Shown: piece after piece, positions 12,152 through 23,601 of the stretch
Layout: each line of letters begins with the position of its first letter
How positions within the stretch are numbered: the first letter of the stretch is position 1
DNA from: Episyrphus balteatus
Taxonomy: Eukaryota > Arthropoda > Insecta > Diptera > Syrphidae
Direction of reading: 5' to 3'
Length of the DNA: 64,000 bases
Assembly: GCF_945859705.1 (NCBI RefSeq)
Contig: NC_079137.1
Location: 81,799,150 to 81,863,149 of the forward strand
Translations under genes and position numbers: made by a program
The notes under the pieces: generated by a model
The model's input: the letters and a program-made list of their open reading frames with translations, nothing else
Database searches by the model: none
Told to the model about the DNA's origin: nothing

Positions 12152-15125
12152 CTATGACTTTGACAATTGGTTTGATGTGATGTGTTCATATGCTGCCTGC
12201 AATGACAAATATTATTAATTTCGATTATTTTTAATATTAGAATTGGAATAAATACCTTTATTGTTGTGTAGCAATAACCTGCTAGACCAGACATTTCTGA
12301 TTGAAAATTTGAACCTCCTGTTAAATCATCTAATAGCGCCAATTCTGCCCCCAAATGTGGTACTCCGGCTCGAAGGACCAAAAACAATGCCAATGGCATC
12401 ATACTATCTGCCGCTAATATCACAGAGTTTTCCATTGCAGCATATTTGTGAGCTTCTGTTATAAGTTCAACGGATCGTTCGATAACATTCAGCATGGCTT
12501 TGGGACTGTACTTTTTTTGCAGCTGTTTAAGCATTGCTATAGCATCGTGAAAGTATGCATTCGACACTACAACAAGATGGGACCTACAAAAATGTGTTTT
12601 TTTTTAGTTTTTTTTTGTAATTTTTCAAAAGTGACTAACTTACTCATCCAGAGACAAAATCTTTGCAAGTTCCTTATCGGAGAGTTTGTCGACATACATC
12701 AAATTCTGTCGATATTGCTCATCCTTGCGACTGTACTTATGTGCATAGAGAACAAACAAAATGGAATAGATTCCTTCGGACAGGACAATTGGATAGAGTA
12801 GGCTGATATGGGAAATAACTTCTCTAGATCCATCAGTTGAACAAAAATCTTCTGGCAAAGCTGGAAACAGCCTCCTCACAAAATTATACACCCTCTTCGA
12901 AAACGACTCCCATTCCTGCATCGCTTGCTTGGCTAGAATCGGCGTCGGCTTAACCTTCCACGAGCCGTATGAAGTACAAAAGCAATTCGCAATCTTTTGA
13001 TTTAACAAATGCAATGGATGATGTGGATCTTTGAATGCTTGTCCAAGATACTCCTTAATCGCAGTTACATCATCATCTGTCAGAGAGGTCACGCCAAAAC
13101 TCGGAACAAATTCTAATCCATTCGATAATGTCGAGTGTATGGTTGTACTATCAATGGAACTACGTGTACTAGTCGAAGTGAGAGAATCAGTTGCCCAGCA
13201 TTCAAGTTGAGCATTCAAAAAACTACTACTCAAAAGATTATCCTCATTGAATGATATATCATATTGAAGGCCATCCCAACTATCATTGAGAGTCTCCTGG
13301 CTGTAGGACTTCTTTGGTTGTGATTCATCCGAGGTGAGATCAAGATAACTAGCTTTGGCCGATGGTGGCACCAGTAAACTGTTCATCGACTTGAGACTTA
13401 TTTTATCCAAACTCGACGAATAGCCCATTGATATGTTTTTTGCAAAATAATGCGTCGACGAGGGAATGTTCTCGAGATCCTTATTTTTCTCGCGATTCTT
13501 TTGATTTGTCATAAATACTGCTATGCGATTCCAGAGTAATTTTGTCGAAGATGTGGAATCATTCGATCCAAAGATTTGCTCTTCGAAATTATCAAAGAGA
13601 TTGCGCCATTTTCGAGAATTGTCCACAACCAGTTCACCGATAGATCTGGAAAATAAGAAAAAAGTGTAAAGCGCATTGGAATTGAACGAAGATATTAGTA
13701 CCATTGAATAATTATATATAGAAGTGACACCGATAGTTTCAAGCGATATACATTTTTGGCAATTAGATGTACTAAAAAATCCCGAAAGGGAATGGAGCTT
13801 GTCCTAGATATTTTGAACACTGTCATAACTCAAACAAAGTGTTTTTTTCAGAAAACGAGTTTTAAATCTATTTTTGTATGGAAAAAGTTAGTTTCTAAAA
13901 CAAAACTAGTGCTCCTTTCTGCAGGACTAAAGATTAATTTATTCCAATATATTCTGCAATAATAACTCAAAACTCGTGATTTTTGAGTTATGACAGTATT
14001 CAAGTAAATGATATGATATAATGGATATGTACGTGTAAGGAATAACAAAAATATCGAGACAACAACTGAGTTGCTTCTCAATTTTGCCGTTCTTGGTTTG
14101 TATCCCAAGAAAGGTTGTTTTTTTTTTTTTTTTTTTGTTTGGAGACAAACTCAACGTCTTCCAGGCATAGAAAAGTGAATACAATTGTATCGAATTCGAT
14201 ACAAATGAGTTTGTATAAATTCAATACAATTTTTTCTGTGTCTTAAAAATTCTTTTGCAATCTAAACTTAAAAAAATAAATTGCACGACTGGGGTCGCAC
14301 GTACTTGCTCTTATGCTTAAAGTAACTATAATGTTAAAGCTTTTTATTCAAGAAATTTTAAATTTGATATTTTGAAGAAATTTCATAAGTAGTATAAAAA
14401 AAATTAAATCTGTTTTTATAATTAATAAAACTCTGTTTTAAAATATCTTAAAAAAAAAAACAAATATGCCATTTTATTTCTCGTATAAAAAGGTATTTTT
14501 AGAAAAAAAATTTTGAAAATTGTAGGAGCCGTTTTTTAAAAAAATAATTTTTTATATATAAAATTTTTTTAACATTTTTCAAAAAAAAAGTTGGTATGCC
14601 ATTTTGAAGAAATAATTTATTTACACATAAAAACTAAATTTCAAAATTTTTCATTGATCCGTTTTCAAAAAATTGATTTTTCAAAAAAAAATTTTGAAAT
14701 ATTTTTTAAAAAACCAAAAATGCGTTTTTTGAAAATTTTCTAAAATTTTAATATTATCTTTACTTACACACTTTTGTATAAAAATTTTCATTTAAATCGG
14801 GTTAATTTTGTACGAGATATTCAGAAACGAAAAAAACCGTTCTATGACAGGTACCGTTAATAACGGTACAAAAAATATTTTTTTTATTTAAAAAGTTGGC
14901 CCTTATGTGTAGTACTACACACAAAAATTTTAATCAAAATCGTTAGAGCCGTTTTTGAAAAAAATTAACTTTTCTATTTCCGTTATATGGCAGGTACCGT
15001 TAGTTTTGGTCATAAAAAAAAAATTTCAATTTCCCCTCTAGGGAATCACCAAAAACTGCTAACTACCAAGTTTGAAGAAAATCACTTCACTCGTTTAGGC
15101 TGCAGCTCCAGATAGAGACAGACAC

Positions 15126-15178
<53 letters not shown>

Positions 15179-18100
15179 ATTGCCGGACCCACTTTTTTGG
15201 CATTCTCCATCATCGTAATGTCATGTAAAATTGTTATCTCGAGTTCGATTTTTTTTACGAATCCTAAACTTGCCCTATAGTACCTATATCGCAAGTAAAA
15301 AAGGAAAATGGAAAGAATTATAACAAAGACAGATTTATTTGTTTAAGTTTTAATTTAGTTTCAGATATTTGAACCATAATAAATATTACAATTTGAGTCT
15401 AGTGACTTGTTTTCTGAAAATATTTATGAAACAGATCAAGCTATTCTATTTGTTCGACATTCATCAGCAAATATTGTAAAAGCTGTTCGAATCAGATAAT
15501 TTTTAAGTCGAAATGTCAAAACTGACTTCACTCTGTCAAAGTAAAACATTAAGCCCGAAGAGCTGCAAACTTTTATATGGAATACGCATGTTAGTGTAGA
15601 TTTACATAAAATTTCATGAAGTTCAAAGAAAGCATGTTTGTCTTTATGTTGGATACCTATGTGTTAAAACTATATCTTTTCATAGAGTTGTGCTTATTTT
15701 CAATTTTTTTAATACTTCTTCTGTGAATATGTTCTTCTTCCCATATTTATTTTATACTGAAAATAAATACAAATTACCCTTAAACGCAGAAAATAATGAA
15801 AGGTATATAGAAAACTTAAGAGTACCCACTTGCAAATAAAACATTTTGATTAAGTTTTATACTAATTTTTCGGGTGAAAAAATATATTTAAATGCAATTG
15901 GACTCATTTCAGTACAATACAAATTAAATTTTCAGTACAATTAAAAAATGTCATTTTCCATCCCTGACGTCTTCGTCTCGTTTCTTCGCAAAATTGCAAA
16001 TCAGTCAACAGACCAAAACAGTAAGGCGATTTGGTTCAAACTTCGTAATTCCCTAGAGGGGAAATTGAATTTTTTTAGCGATACCAGCTATATGACCAAT
16101 ATTTAAAATTATAACGGCTCGCACTTTTCAAATAGTTAATATTAAAAGTTTTGAATCATTACACTGATTACGAAATGTTAAGTACGAATTCCACTATAAC
16201 CTCAAAATCTGGATGTAGCGTCAAAAATAATTTACTCGTATCTTTCGACTTTCAGTCATTGCAAGAATTCTAGCATCCTCAATAATCCCCAATTTTCGAA
16301 AAAATTTTTTGAAAATGGGTCGATGAATTTAAAAATAGCATGCCAATTTATTTTGGAAAAATGTGTGAACATTATTGAAACGGGAGGATTTAGAACACAA
16401 AAAGTTTTTTTCACTATCCCAATTTAAAGGGAAGAGAGAATGAAGTTAGGTTTTATAACTTAAATTTAATTTCAGAGCTATGGTATGAAAGCATTTAGTA
16501 GGTATATGATAAAAGCGTGTTTTTCAACCTGAAACCAAAAACAGTAGTTTTTATACAGATCAAAATTGAAAAATAACCTTCAATCATGCGCAACATAATT
16601 CCATTAAGTACTCTAAAATAAAATTAAAGCTATAAAATCTAACTTTTCATTTCGGTCATAAAACTCAAAACCCATGTGGCAAGGACAAAAAGAAGCAATT
16701 TGAATGAATACAAGTTAAGAAGATCCTTGGTCTGAGCCACTGTTTATGCAAAAATATAAGTAAACGGATTCCAATAAACAGATCACATGAACCTAAATTT
16801 TATAACTTGACCAAACGTTTTCTTCTCCAAAACTCTTTCATAATATGCGGTTTAGGAAAAGCCATTACAAAAAACAGCAAGTATACGCCACAGTGTATGT
16901 GGACAACGTGCAAATAATGTGTACAACAACTATAGCCGGAATGCTAACACACCCCTATCGAAATTAAATGAACACTTGTACTTAATAATAGAACAAAATG
17001 TTCATTTTCTTGTCGTCAGTGTTATAAGAATCAAACATTTGAAAATTCAACTTTAAAACAGAACAAAAACATACAAATTGAACACAAAACAAAACCAATA
17101 GAAATAATCAAAATATAAATAGCATATTTTATTAAATCGTAACCAAAAAGTCTTTTCAGGGATTTTTTGGCTATTGAATAAAAAAAACTAAAAAACGCCC
17201 TATCTTATTTATAGCGGATGTTTTTTTTCAGGTGTCACTTTTATATATGTATAATTATTCTATGGTTTTACTCACTTGGGAAACTTCGGAAAGTTTCGAT
17301 TGATTGCCACAGATCCAGTTATAACTCGAACATCATTCCAAGTGCCACTTAGGTGACCACTTATTACATTTCCAATCATGTTGCACTTTGTAGCATCATC
17401 GTCATCACCATCCTGCAAAAAAGAAAACATTGATAAATATTCTAGACATGGTTAGTAACCAACTCACTCCATCTATAGTCCCATGCGGCATGTAATAGGT
17501 CCCCTTTCCTGCCGGTCCATGCATCGTGAGTTCCCCCTCAAAGTAATAATCATTTTCAAAAACTGCAATTCCCTGCCCAGTCAACTCGTCATTCACAAAT
17601 ATCCCCTCAAAGTAGTCGCCATTCATGGTTATACATGTGCCTGCTCCCACTCGTTTGTTATCGGCAAACATTCCCATATACTTATCTCCGCTAATCATGT
17701 CATCTAAGATCCCATATCCACTCTTCGAATTGAATTGATAGTCGCCCACATAAGTGTAAGTATTCGTTCGCAACAAACCGTGTCCATGGAAGAGACCATC
17801 TCGGAAATTCCCATCATAAACTTCGTTGTTATTCATTTCAAAGCAACCGTAACCATGGAATTTGCCAGCTTTGAAATTGCCCTCGTATACGCCAACCGAT
17901 GGGATTGCCATTTTCCCATGACCTGGAAAAATACAAATTAGATTCAACCATTTAAGATCAAAGAGAAGGAAAGACTTACCTTCAATTTCTCCATTTCGAA
18001 CATCTCCAAAATAGAATTTCCCATCTGGATACTCAAGATAGCACTTGCCATGCATTATTCCATTCTTCCATCGACCATAGGCATGAACCTTCGCATACTT

Positions 18101-20209
18101 TGGATGTTTGCTACTAAACACATACGCAGTTGTCCTAACATTCGATAACTTCCCCCCAGGACGTCCCAATGCTGACATAATACTCGACTCCAATTGATCA
18201 TACCACAGAACCTTATCTTCATGATTCTTCGCCTCTAAACTAAATGACTTTTCAGGCGTAATAATCTTCAATCTGGATTCGCTCTCTTTTTTGACCCACA
18301 CAGCGACCAGAGGATATGTATGCAAACTGGTTCCGGCATATTGACATAGACAATCCGAAAAGAGGATGAAGCAATTGGTTCCCAAAGTCGTCACTCCACT
18401 GTACCACTTCAATGGAACAGTAGTTGGGGCAAGAATAACTCGTCGATGCTTCTTCATAAATGGCCGAATTTTCATATTCTTCTCATTACGCAGCCAAAAG
18501 TCATAAGTATGCTCGGCCAATTCGATGTCAATTCGACTTTGACGAGAGAATTCCTGCCATAAGAGGAGCTTCTCGTTTAACTCATTCGACGCTGGTTCCT
18601 CAGATTGATTCTGAGCCAATGTTTCGAGAAGTTTGACAAAATTCGAAATCTGACCAAAGGGATGGGTGAATAAATGCTCCAACATTTCCTTGGGAGCAGA
18701 TTCGACACCAAACGAAGCTTGACTAGATTGTCCAAAGCCATTTACAGATTTCAAATCGCAGTAAGACTTCGTATAGTCCTCGAATATCTTTATTACTTCT
18801 TTGGCATTTCGCAGCCATAAAATCTCCTTGAAAGAAGGACTATCACCACGATAGAAACTCTCCAAAGATTTGCAACAAGCAAAAAGTGTGTAGAGAACTT
18901 GCAAGTAATTCTGACAAATCTGGGTAAATTGCTGTTGAGACTTTTGGAGAGCCTGCAACGATCGAATGACTGCCCTTCCCCGCTGACACAAATGCAAACA
19001 TTGTTGAAGGGAAAGGAGGAATTGATAATAGGCTTGTTGGAATGTAAAGTCGTTGTAGAGTGTAAAATCTCTGGCGGTGAGAATTAAAGGAATGTTCTGA
19101 GGCACATTCGACACATGCATTGCCAACAGCTGGCGTTGAGTTATCTCGCCATTGTCTTTCTCCAACCTCTCACCGTTTAATTTAAGCAAGACAGTTCGAT
19201 AATCCCCACAACAAGCTTCCAAAACATGGGATTCTATCGAATCCACTGATACAGTATCCAAACGAAGTTCTGCCGGTGAACTTAGTTCATGTTTGCCATT
19301 CTGTAACTGTTGACGGGAATTCAATCCCCAGTGAAACAACCGCCCATCGATAGTTCGAGCGATGGAGTGCTCCCTGCCTGTGGATATAGCACAGACTCCG
19401 ATTTCACAGAGATTAAGGACATGATTGATCCCAGGACGTTTGATATGATCACCCGTCCCAAGGACTCCATTATTCGATGCCCCAAACGAACAGACTGTCG
19501 TGTGGAGTAAAGCATAACCACACCGAAGAATGTCTTGGATATTATCTTCAAGGCACATTGCGGCGTCACTCTCCCGGCTGCTCAGAGAGTTCTCTGAGCA
19601 TCGTTCCAACCGGGAAGAGTTCCCTGGCCGATTGGAAGCTGTTCTTTGCGAGTTTCTTCCAAAATGCTCGCCTTCTTTGTCACAATACTCATTCTCAACA
19701 ATGACAATGAAGAAATCATCTCCAGAACTCACATCGAGAATTGGTTTGTCAAAGGATTTGAGTCGGATTGGCAATTGACAATTGAAGAGTTCGCCACAGA
19801 CACCCATGGCGTAGACTTCGCGCTTGTCAGTGACGAAAACCGCTCCGAGAGAATTGCATTTGACTCGATTAATTCGAATGCGTTCCTCAGCGATTTCTAG
19901 AGGATCGAATGAGATTTCTGTCCAGCTTAAATCTGGATTTCTCGATCGAACTAGACCGTAAATATCGACAATATAGAATCTTTCTTCCCACATGTCCATG
20001 TCTACTATGTTACGGAACATGATATCGAGAGAAAGTTCATTGTTATCGTTTTCAGTGGGAATCTGTGCTTGAAATACGATTCCATGACTGAGAAGATAGA
20101 TTTCATCTTCTGTCGCACAGATTCGACTGACAGGACCTAAATCTTGGCTGACAGAGGTGCTTTTTAATTGCAAATCTCTGCCATTGTGGCAGAGTATAAA
20201 TGGATGCAT
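12152..20209 (-). CDS. Als2: Alsin (ALS2), Rab5 guanine-nucleotide exchange factor
   Basis: Six exons on the minus strand: 20209-17980, 17922-17468, 17412-17276, 13645-12644, 12583-12256 and 12196-12152. All borders are GT-AG, phases agree, and the sum is 4197 nt (1398 residues plus stop). In order: RCC1-like propeller repeats (residues ~1-300, e.g. GVLGTGDHIKRPG and ISTGREHSIARTIDGRLFHWG); a Dbl-homology-like helical region (~370-570); a PH-like region (~600-690); a row of MORN repeats (~705-920, such as GYGCFEMNNNEVYDGNF); and a C-terminal VPS9 domain (~1230-1395) with LFLVLRAGVPHLGAEL…YCYTTIKAAYEHI, the Rab5-activating core. Alsin acts at early endosomes; loss in people causes motor-neuron disease. 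Start: MHPFILCHNG at 20209 is the first Met in frame. The 3.6 kb intron 13646-17275 is full of repeats; the 57-nt intron 17923-17979 is open in frame. Confidence 0.95.
13646..17275 (-). other. Large repeat-filled intron of Als2
   Basis: The intron runs from GT at 17275-17274 to AG at 13647-13646 on the minus strand and keeps phase (exon ends AA, next begins A, giving Lys). It holds the (GACA)n element at 14800-15310, a fragment of the same family near 16040-16070 in inverted orientation, and AT-rich filler. No gene was seen inside it. Confidence 0.8.
14800..15310. mobile_element. Repeat element with internal (GACA)n microsatellite, possibly DINE-1/Helentron-like
   Basis: A tract of about 14 GACA units lies at 15118-15177, followed by GAATTGCCGGACCCACTTTTTT and a short AT-rich end with the near-palindrome CTATAGTACCTATAT. 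Just 5' is TTTCAATTTCCCCTCTAGGG, found again in inverse at about 16045-16070. Non-autonomous Helentrons of the DINE-1 type in Drosophila are recalled to carry (GTCY)n tracts and a 3' stem-loop, and (GACA)n fits that, but the ends are not proven. Confidence 0.45.
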
Positions 20210-20965
20210 TTTTTTTGTGTTGCTTCCAAAAAAACAACCTTGAAATTTTGTTTTTGTTGTTTTTAGTTTTCGTTACGCAAGATATGTGTTGTTTAGTTTG
20301 AAGAACAGCAGCAGAGGATAAACCAAATTCTTTTGTTTTTATTTTTGTTGTCCATTTTTTTTTTATTGCGTAGGTGGAATGGTTGATTGAAATTTTATGT
20401 TTTTTTGTTGAATTGTTGAACACAATTTTAACGTTATGAATACATATTTAGGGAATTATAATATAATTTATTATTTATTGATAATGGACAGATAGGAAAA
20501 TTATACAGAAAATTTGGAATTTTTCATGAAAATCAATTTTTTCTTTCAATAATTACGAATTACAGACGAAGGAAAAATTTTTTATGGGTTTTCTTTTCTT
20601 TTTTTTTAATATTATGACACATGACAGCTGAGTGGATGACAAATATGTCAAGTATTTGTCAGTAGCCATGTTTTTGTTTTGATTGTGAATTAAAACAATT
20701 GGAATTGGATCAAGTCACAATAGTGTTTTTATAGTGGGATACAATTCGGTTTTTATCGTTTTCTTTTGAATCTATTTATTTGAATTCAATTATTCTAGCT
20801 GCGTTCCTTTGGAAATATTTATCTACTGCTTAGTACTTAAAGCTGCTTTGAACTACTTTTTCAGTATAGCAAAAGTAGTTCAAAAAAGTTTTAAGTACTA
20901 AGCAGTAGATAAATATTTCCAAAGGAACGCAGCTTCTATTATTTGAGATGAAAAAAGAGTTATTA
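20210..20965 (-). promoter_or_regulatory. Upstream region of Als2
   Basis: This holds the Als2 5' UTR and probably its promoter. I see no clear TATA box. A 50-bp inverted repeat at about 20802-20932 (arms GCTGCGTTCCTTTGGAAATA and its inverse, loop near 20866) is followed at once by a MITE. Confidence 0.4.
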
Positions 20966-21137
20966 AGGCTTGGCCACACCGGAGGGTATGCGGTAGCGGT
21001 ACGGGTAGAGGTAACGGTACTTGTATGAAAAAAATTCCAAACTGACATATCAACGTTCAGATGTGGAATTTTTTTCATACAAATATCGTTACCGCTACCC
21101 GTACCTCTACCGCATACCCTCCGGTGTGGCCAAGCCT
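20966..21137. mobile_element. Palindromic Harbinger-type MITE, copy 1
   Basis: The 172-bp sequence is almost a perfect palindrome, AGGCTTGGCCACACCGGAGG … inverse, with a short middle at AACGTT. It is flanked by TTA at 20963-20965 and 21138-21140. A 3-bp TWA duplication is the mark of PIF/Harbinger transposons. It has no ORF. Six further copies lie at 33.5 and 35 kb. Confidence 0.85.
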
Positions 21138-22028
21138 TTAGGTGTGTTTTTTATTACCACCGGGCTTAACTGGACAAAAAAAAAAAAACGCAGCCGGGGC
21201 TAAGCAATTTACATATGTTAAATACAACAATACCTAAGTCCCTTGGGCTTAGCTGTTAAGCCCGGATATTTCTCTGGGCTTAACTTTTAACAGTTTTAAA
21301 TCTGTGCTACCAAACTAATTTTTTCATAAATTGTTTAGAATTTGTTTAAAAACATGAAAACTGACGTTTGGAATGACAAAATGTATTTAACTAGTTTTCC
21401 TGGCATACATTTTTGTATCTCTTTGTAAAACATACATAAAAAAATACAAGAAAAACCCGAATTGAATTGAATTGAATTTTATTGAGTCTTCAAAGTTAGG
21501 TTACATTTTATATCTTATTCTAACAATAGCTTTTATTGTACTAAAGTGGCTATAAAGTATTGCCTTCTTTTTCGAGTATTTTTTTTGTAAAGCCTCGTGG
21601 CTGTCAGTATTTATATAAAACTAAATATATGGTTGGACTGCTTTTGCTCATAAGCATTTAGTTGAATTTGTTTGTGACGGTAGTCACGAAGACATATATA
21701 CAATAAACTTAACCTATCTTAAAACTACATATATACGAAAACTGGCCAGTGCAGTGATATGCTTAATATCTAACATATTGCTTGAGATTTTTATTTTTTT
21801 TTTCGTTTCTTTTCTTTTTTGTTTCTTTTGAGTTTATGAAGCGAGAGCGCCATATATACATTAAACATACAAGTAAAATCACATTGTAGCAAACAATAAA
21901 ACCCCCCCCAGGTTTTCACCTTGTCGTGGTGGGGGGGCTTACGTTTGGCACTCCAGCAACCCAGCTGTAGGACCAAACAAACTAAGAAAACCAAAAAACA
22001 GAGATGTTATCTAAATTAATGAACAATT

Positions 22029-23591
22029 ATGGATAAAGTTGAAGAAGTAGATAAAAATCGAGTGGGGATATTCACTCAAGTGTCGGCAGATGTCACGGCT
22101 GCCGGCGAGGGCTTGGTTTTGAATAAAACTAAGTCGCCAGTGACAACAAACAAAAACTCAAAACAATTAGGAACTATTGGCGCTCCATCCTGTAGCAGGC
22201 CTACTGCCGGTGGGGTTGATGAGATATTCTCTGCGTATCTCATGAACCTCACCAACACTGAGGACGAAACTGTGGGAACTGGGGAGAGAGAGATGTCGTC
22301 GGATGAAGAGAATCGTATTCTCAATGACGACGACTTTCAATCCCTACCCAGTTCAGACAGCTCGGACGCAGATGTCACAGTGGCAGAAAACCCTGCGATG
22401 GGCATGGACATTGACAACCCACTAGACAAAACTTTGGCCAAAACCCTGTCATTGACAGGAGCCAAAGTTACGTCGACTCCGGACAAAAGGAACAGTGAAC
22501 CTACCAAAGTCTGTAAGGATGGCTCAGACCCCACAAAGGTGCTGAGAAACACCGGACCCGAACAGCGATGCCCAAAAGGGCCTACATCGACTCATAAAGG
22601 AAAGGTGCATCCAAATAAGCAGAATAAGGTAGGGGAGCCAACTCCAGATCTCAAAAAGATCGATAATGCGAGGAGAACCGTACGAAGATATGGCAGTGGT
22701 GACCAGAAGAAATTGTGTCTGCGAGACTGGAAAAGATTGAGTTGGGCCCGCAAACTTCTTGCGAAGTTCGATGCTAAAAACGAAGCCCCAAGCGACACAA
22801 AAGAAAAGAAAATAGGAAAGAAAAATGACCAACATCGCGCCTCCACCTCAAAAGCAGCTGCAGCCAGCAACCCAAGGGTGATACCGGAAAACGGTCCCAA
22901 ACACTCTAGGGTCCAAGATGCTGGTGAAAGCAATCGCCAAAAGAGAGGTAGGCAAAACGACACGTCGTCCCCGAAAGAAACTGACCCCAAGAAATATAAG
23001 TCGGCAAACAGTGCTCAAACACCCATAAATATTCAGGCGGCAGTTATCAATGCAGGGAGCCCAGAAGGGAAACTAACCAACGAACAGTGGTCACAAGTGG
23101 AGGTTAAGCTTCTTGAATTCGTCAACGAAGAGATACTTGCCTCCACAGGTTTCGTTCCAACCTTCGGGCCACTATCGACAGTAAAAGGCTTCAAGGTTCT
23201 TGCCTGTTGCGGTGAACCTACCCTGAACTGGCTCAGAGATAAAGTGGGCTGCATGAAGGGGTTATTGGACGGAGTTACGCTTAGCGTTGCTCTTAAAGAT
23301 GACCTCCCCACCAGACCCAAAGTCCGTATTAACGTACCGGGCCCCAATATCGACGAGACCACCCTTGAAAGGTACCTAAGAGCGCAAAACCCAAGCCTCC
23401 CCAGTGCAGACTGGAAAGTCATGCAAATGGAGGCACCTACAAAATCAGGTCGGGAAGCAATCATCATGCTCAACCATGAAACCATGGCTATGTTACCATC
23501 TTTAGACTTCCTTTTGAGATTTGGCATAAATGCGGTAAAGGTGAGACCGGTAACGGCAGCCAACTTGCAAAATAACAACAACAATAACTAA
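22029..23591 (+). CDS. LINE ORF1 protein (DUF4780-like)
   Basis: The 520-residue ORF1 has an acidic and Lys/Ser-rich low-complexity N-terminal two thirds (for example DDDFQSLPSSDSSDADVTV near residue 95 and a basic stretch at 190-330) and a folded C-terminal part of about 180 residues (INIQAAVINAGSP, EEILASTGFVPTFGP, CGEPTLNWLRDKV, PKVRINVPGP) that I associate with DUF4780, found in insect LINE ORF1s. No CCHC zinc knuckle is seen. ORF1 proteins bind the element RNA as a chaperone. It ends 10 nt before ORF2, so ORF2 is probably made by reinitiation. The start at 22029 is the first Met of the frame. Confidence 0.8.
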   Translation: MDKVEEVDKNRVGIFTQVSADVTAAGEGLVLNKTKSPVTTNKNSKQLGTIGAPSCSRPTAGGVDEIFSAYLMNLTNTEDETVGTGEREMSSDEENRILNDDDFQSLPSSDSSDADVTVAENPAMGMDIDNPLDKTLAKTLSLTGAKVTSTPDKRNSEPTKVCKDGSDPTKVLRNTGPEQRCPKGPTSTHKGKVHPNKQNKVGEPTPDLKKIDNARRTVRRYGSGDQKKLCLRDWKRLSWARKLLAKFDAKNEAPSDTKEKKIGKKNDQHRASTSKAAAASNPRVIPENGPKHSRVQDAGESNRQKRGRQNDTSSPKETDPKKYKSANSAQTPINIQAAVINAGSPEGKLTNEQWSQVEVKLLEFVNEEILASTGFVPTFGPLSTVKGFKVLACCGEPTLNWLRDKVGCMKGLLDGVTLSVALKDDLPTRPKVRINVPGPNIDETTLERYLRAQNPSLPSADWKVMQMEAPTKSGREAIIMLNHETMAMLPSLDFLLRFGINAVKVRPVTAANLQNNNNNN

Positions 23592-23601
23592 AAACAAAAA
23601 T

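Noticed and set aside
15082..15294. Open frame with repeated SVCL residues
   Set aside because: It is the reverse translation of the (GACA)n microsatellite.
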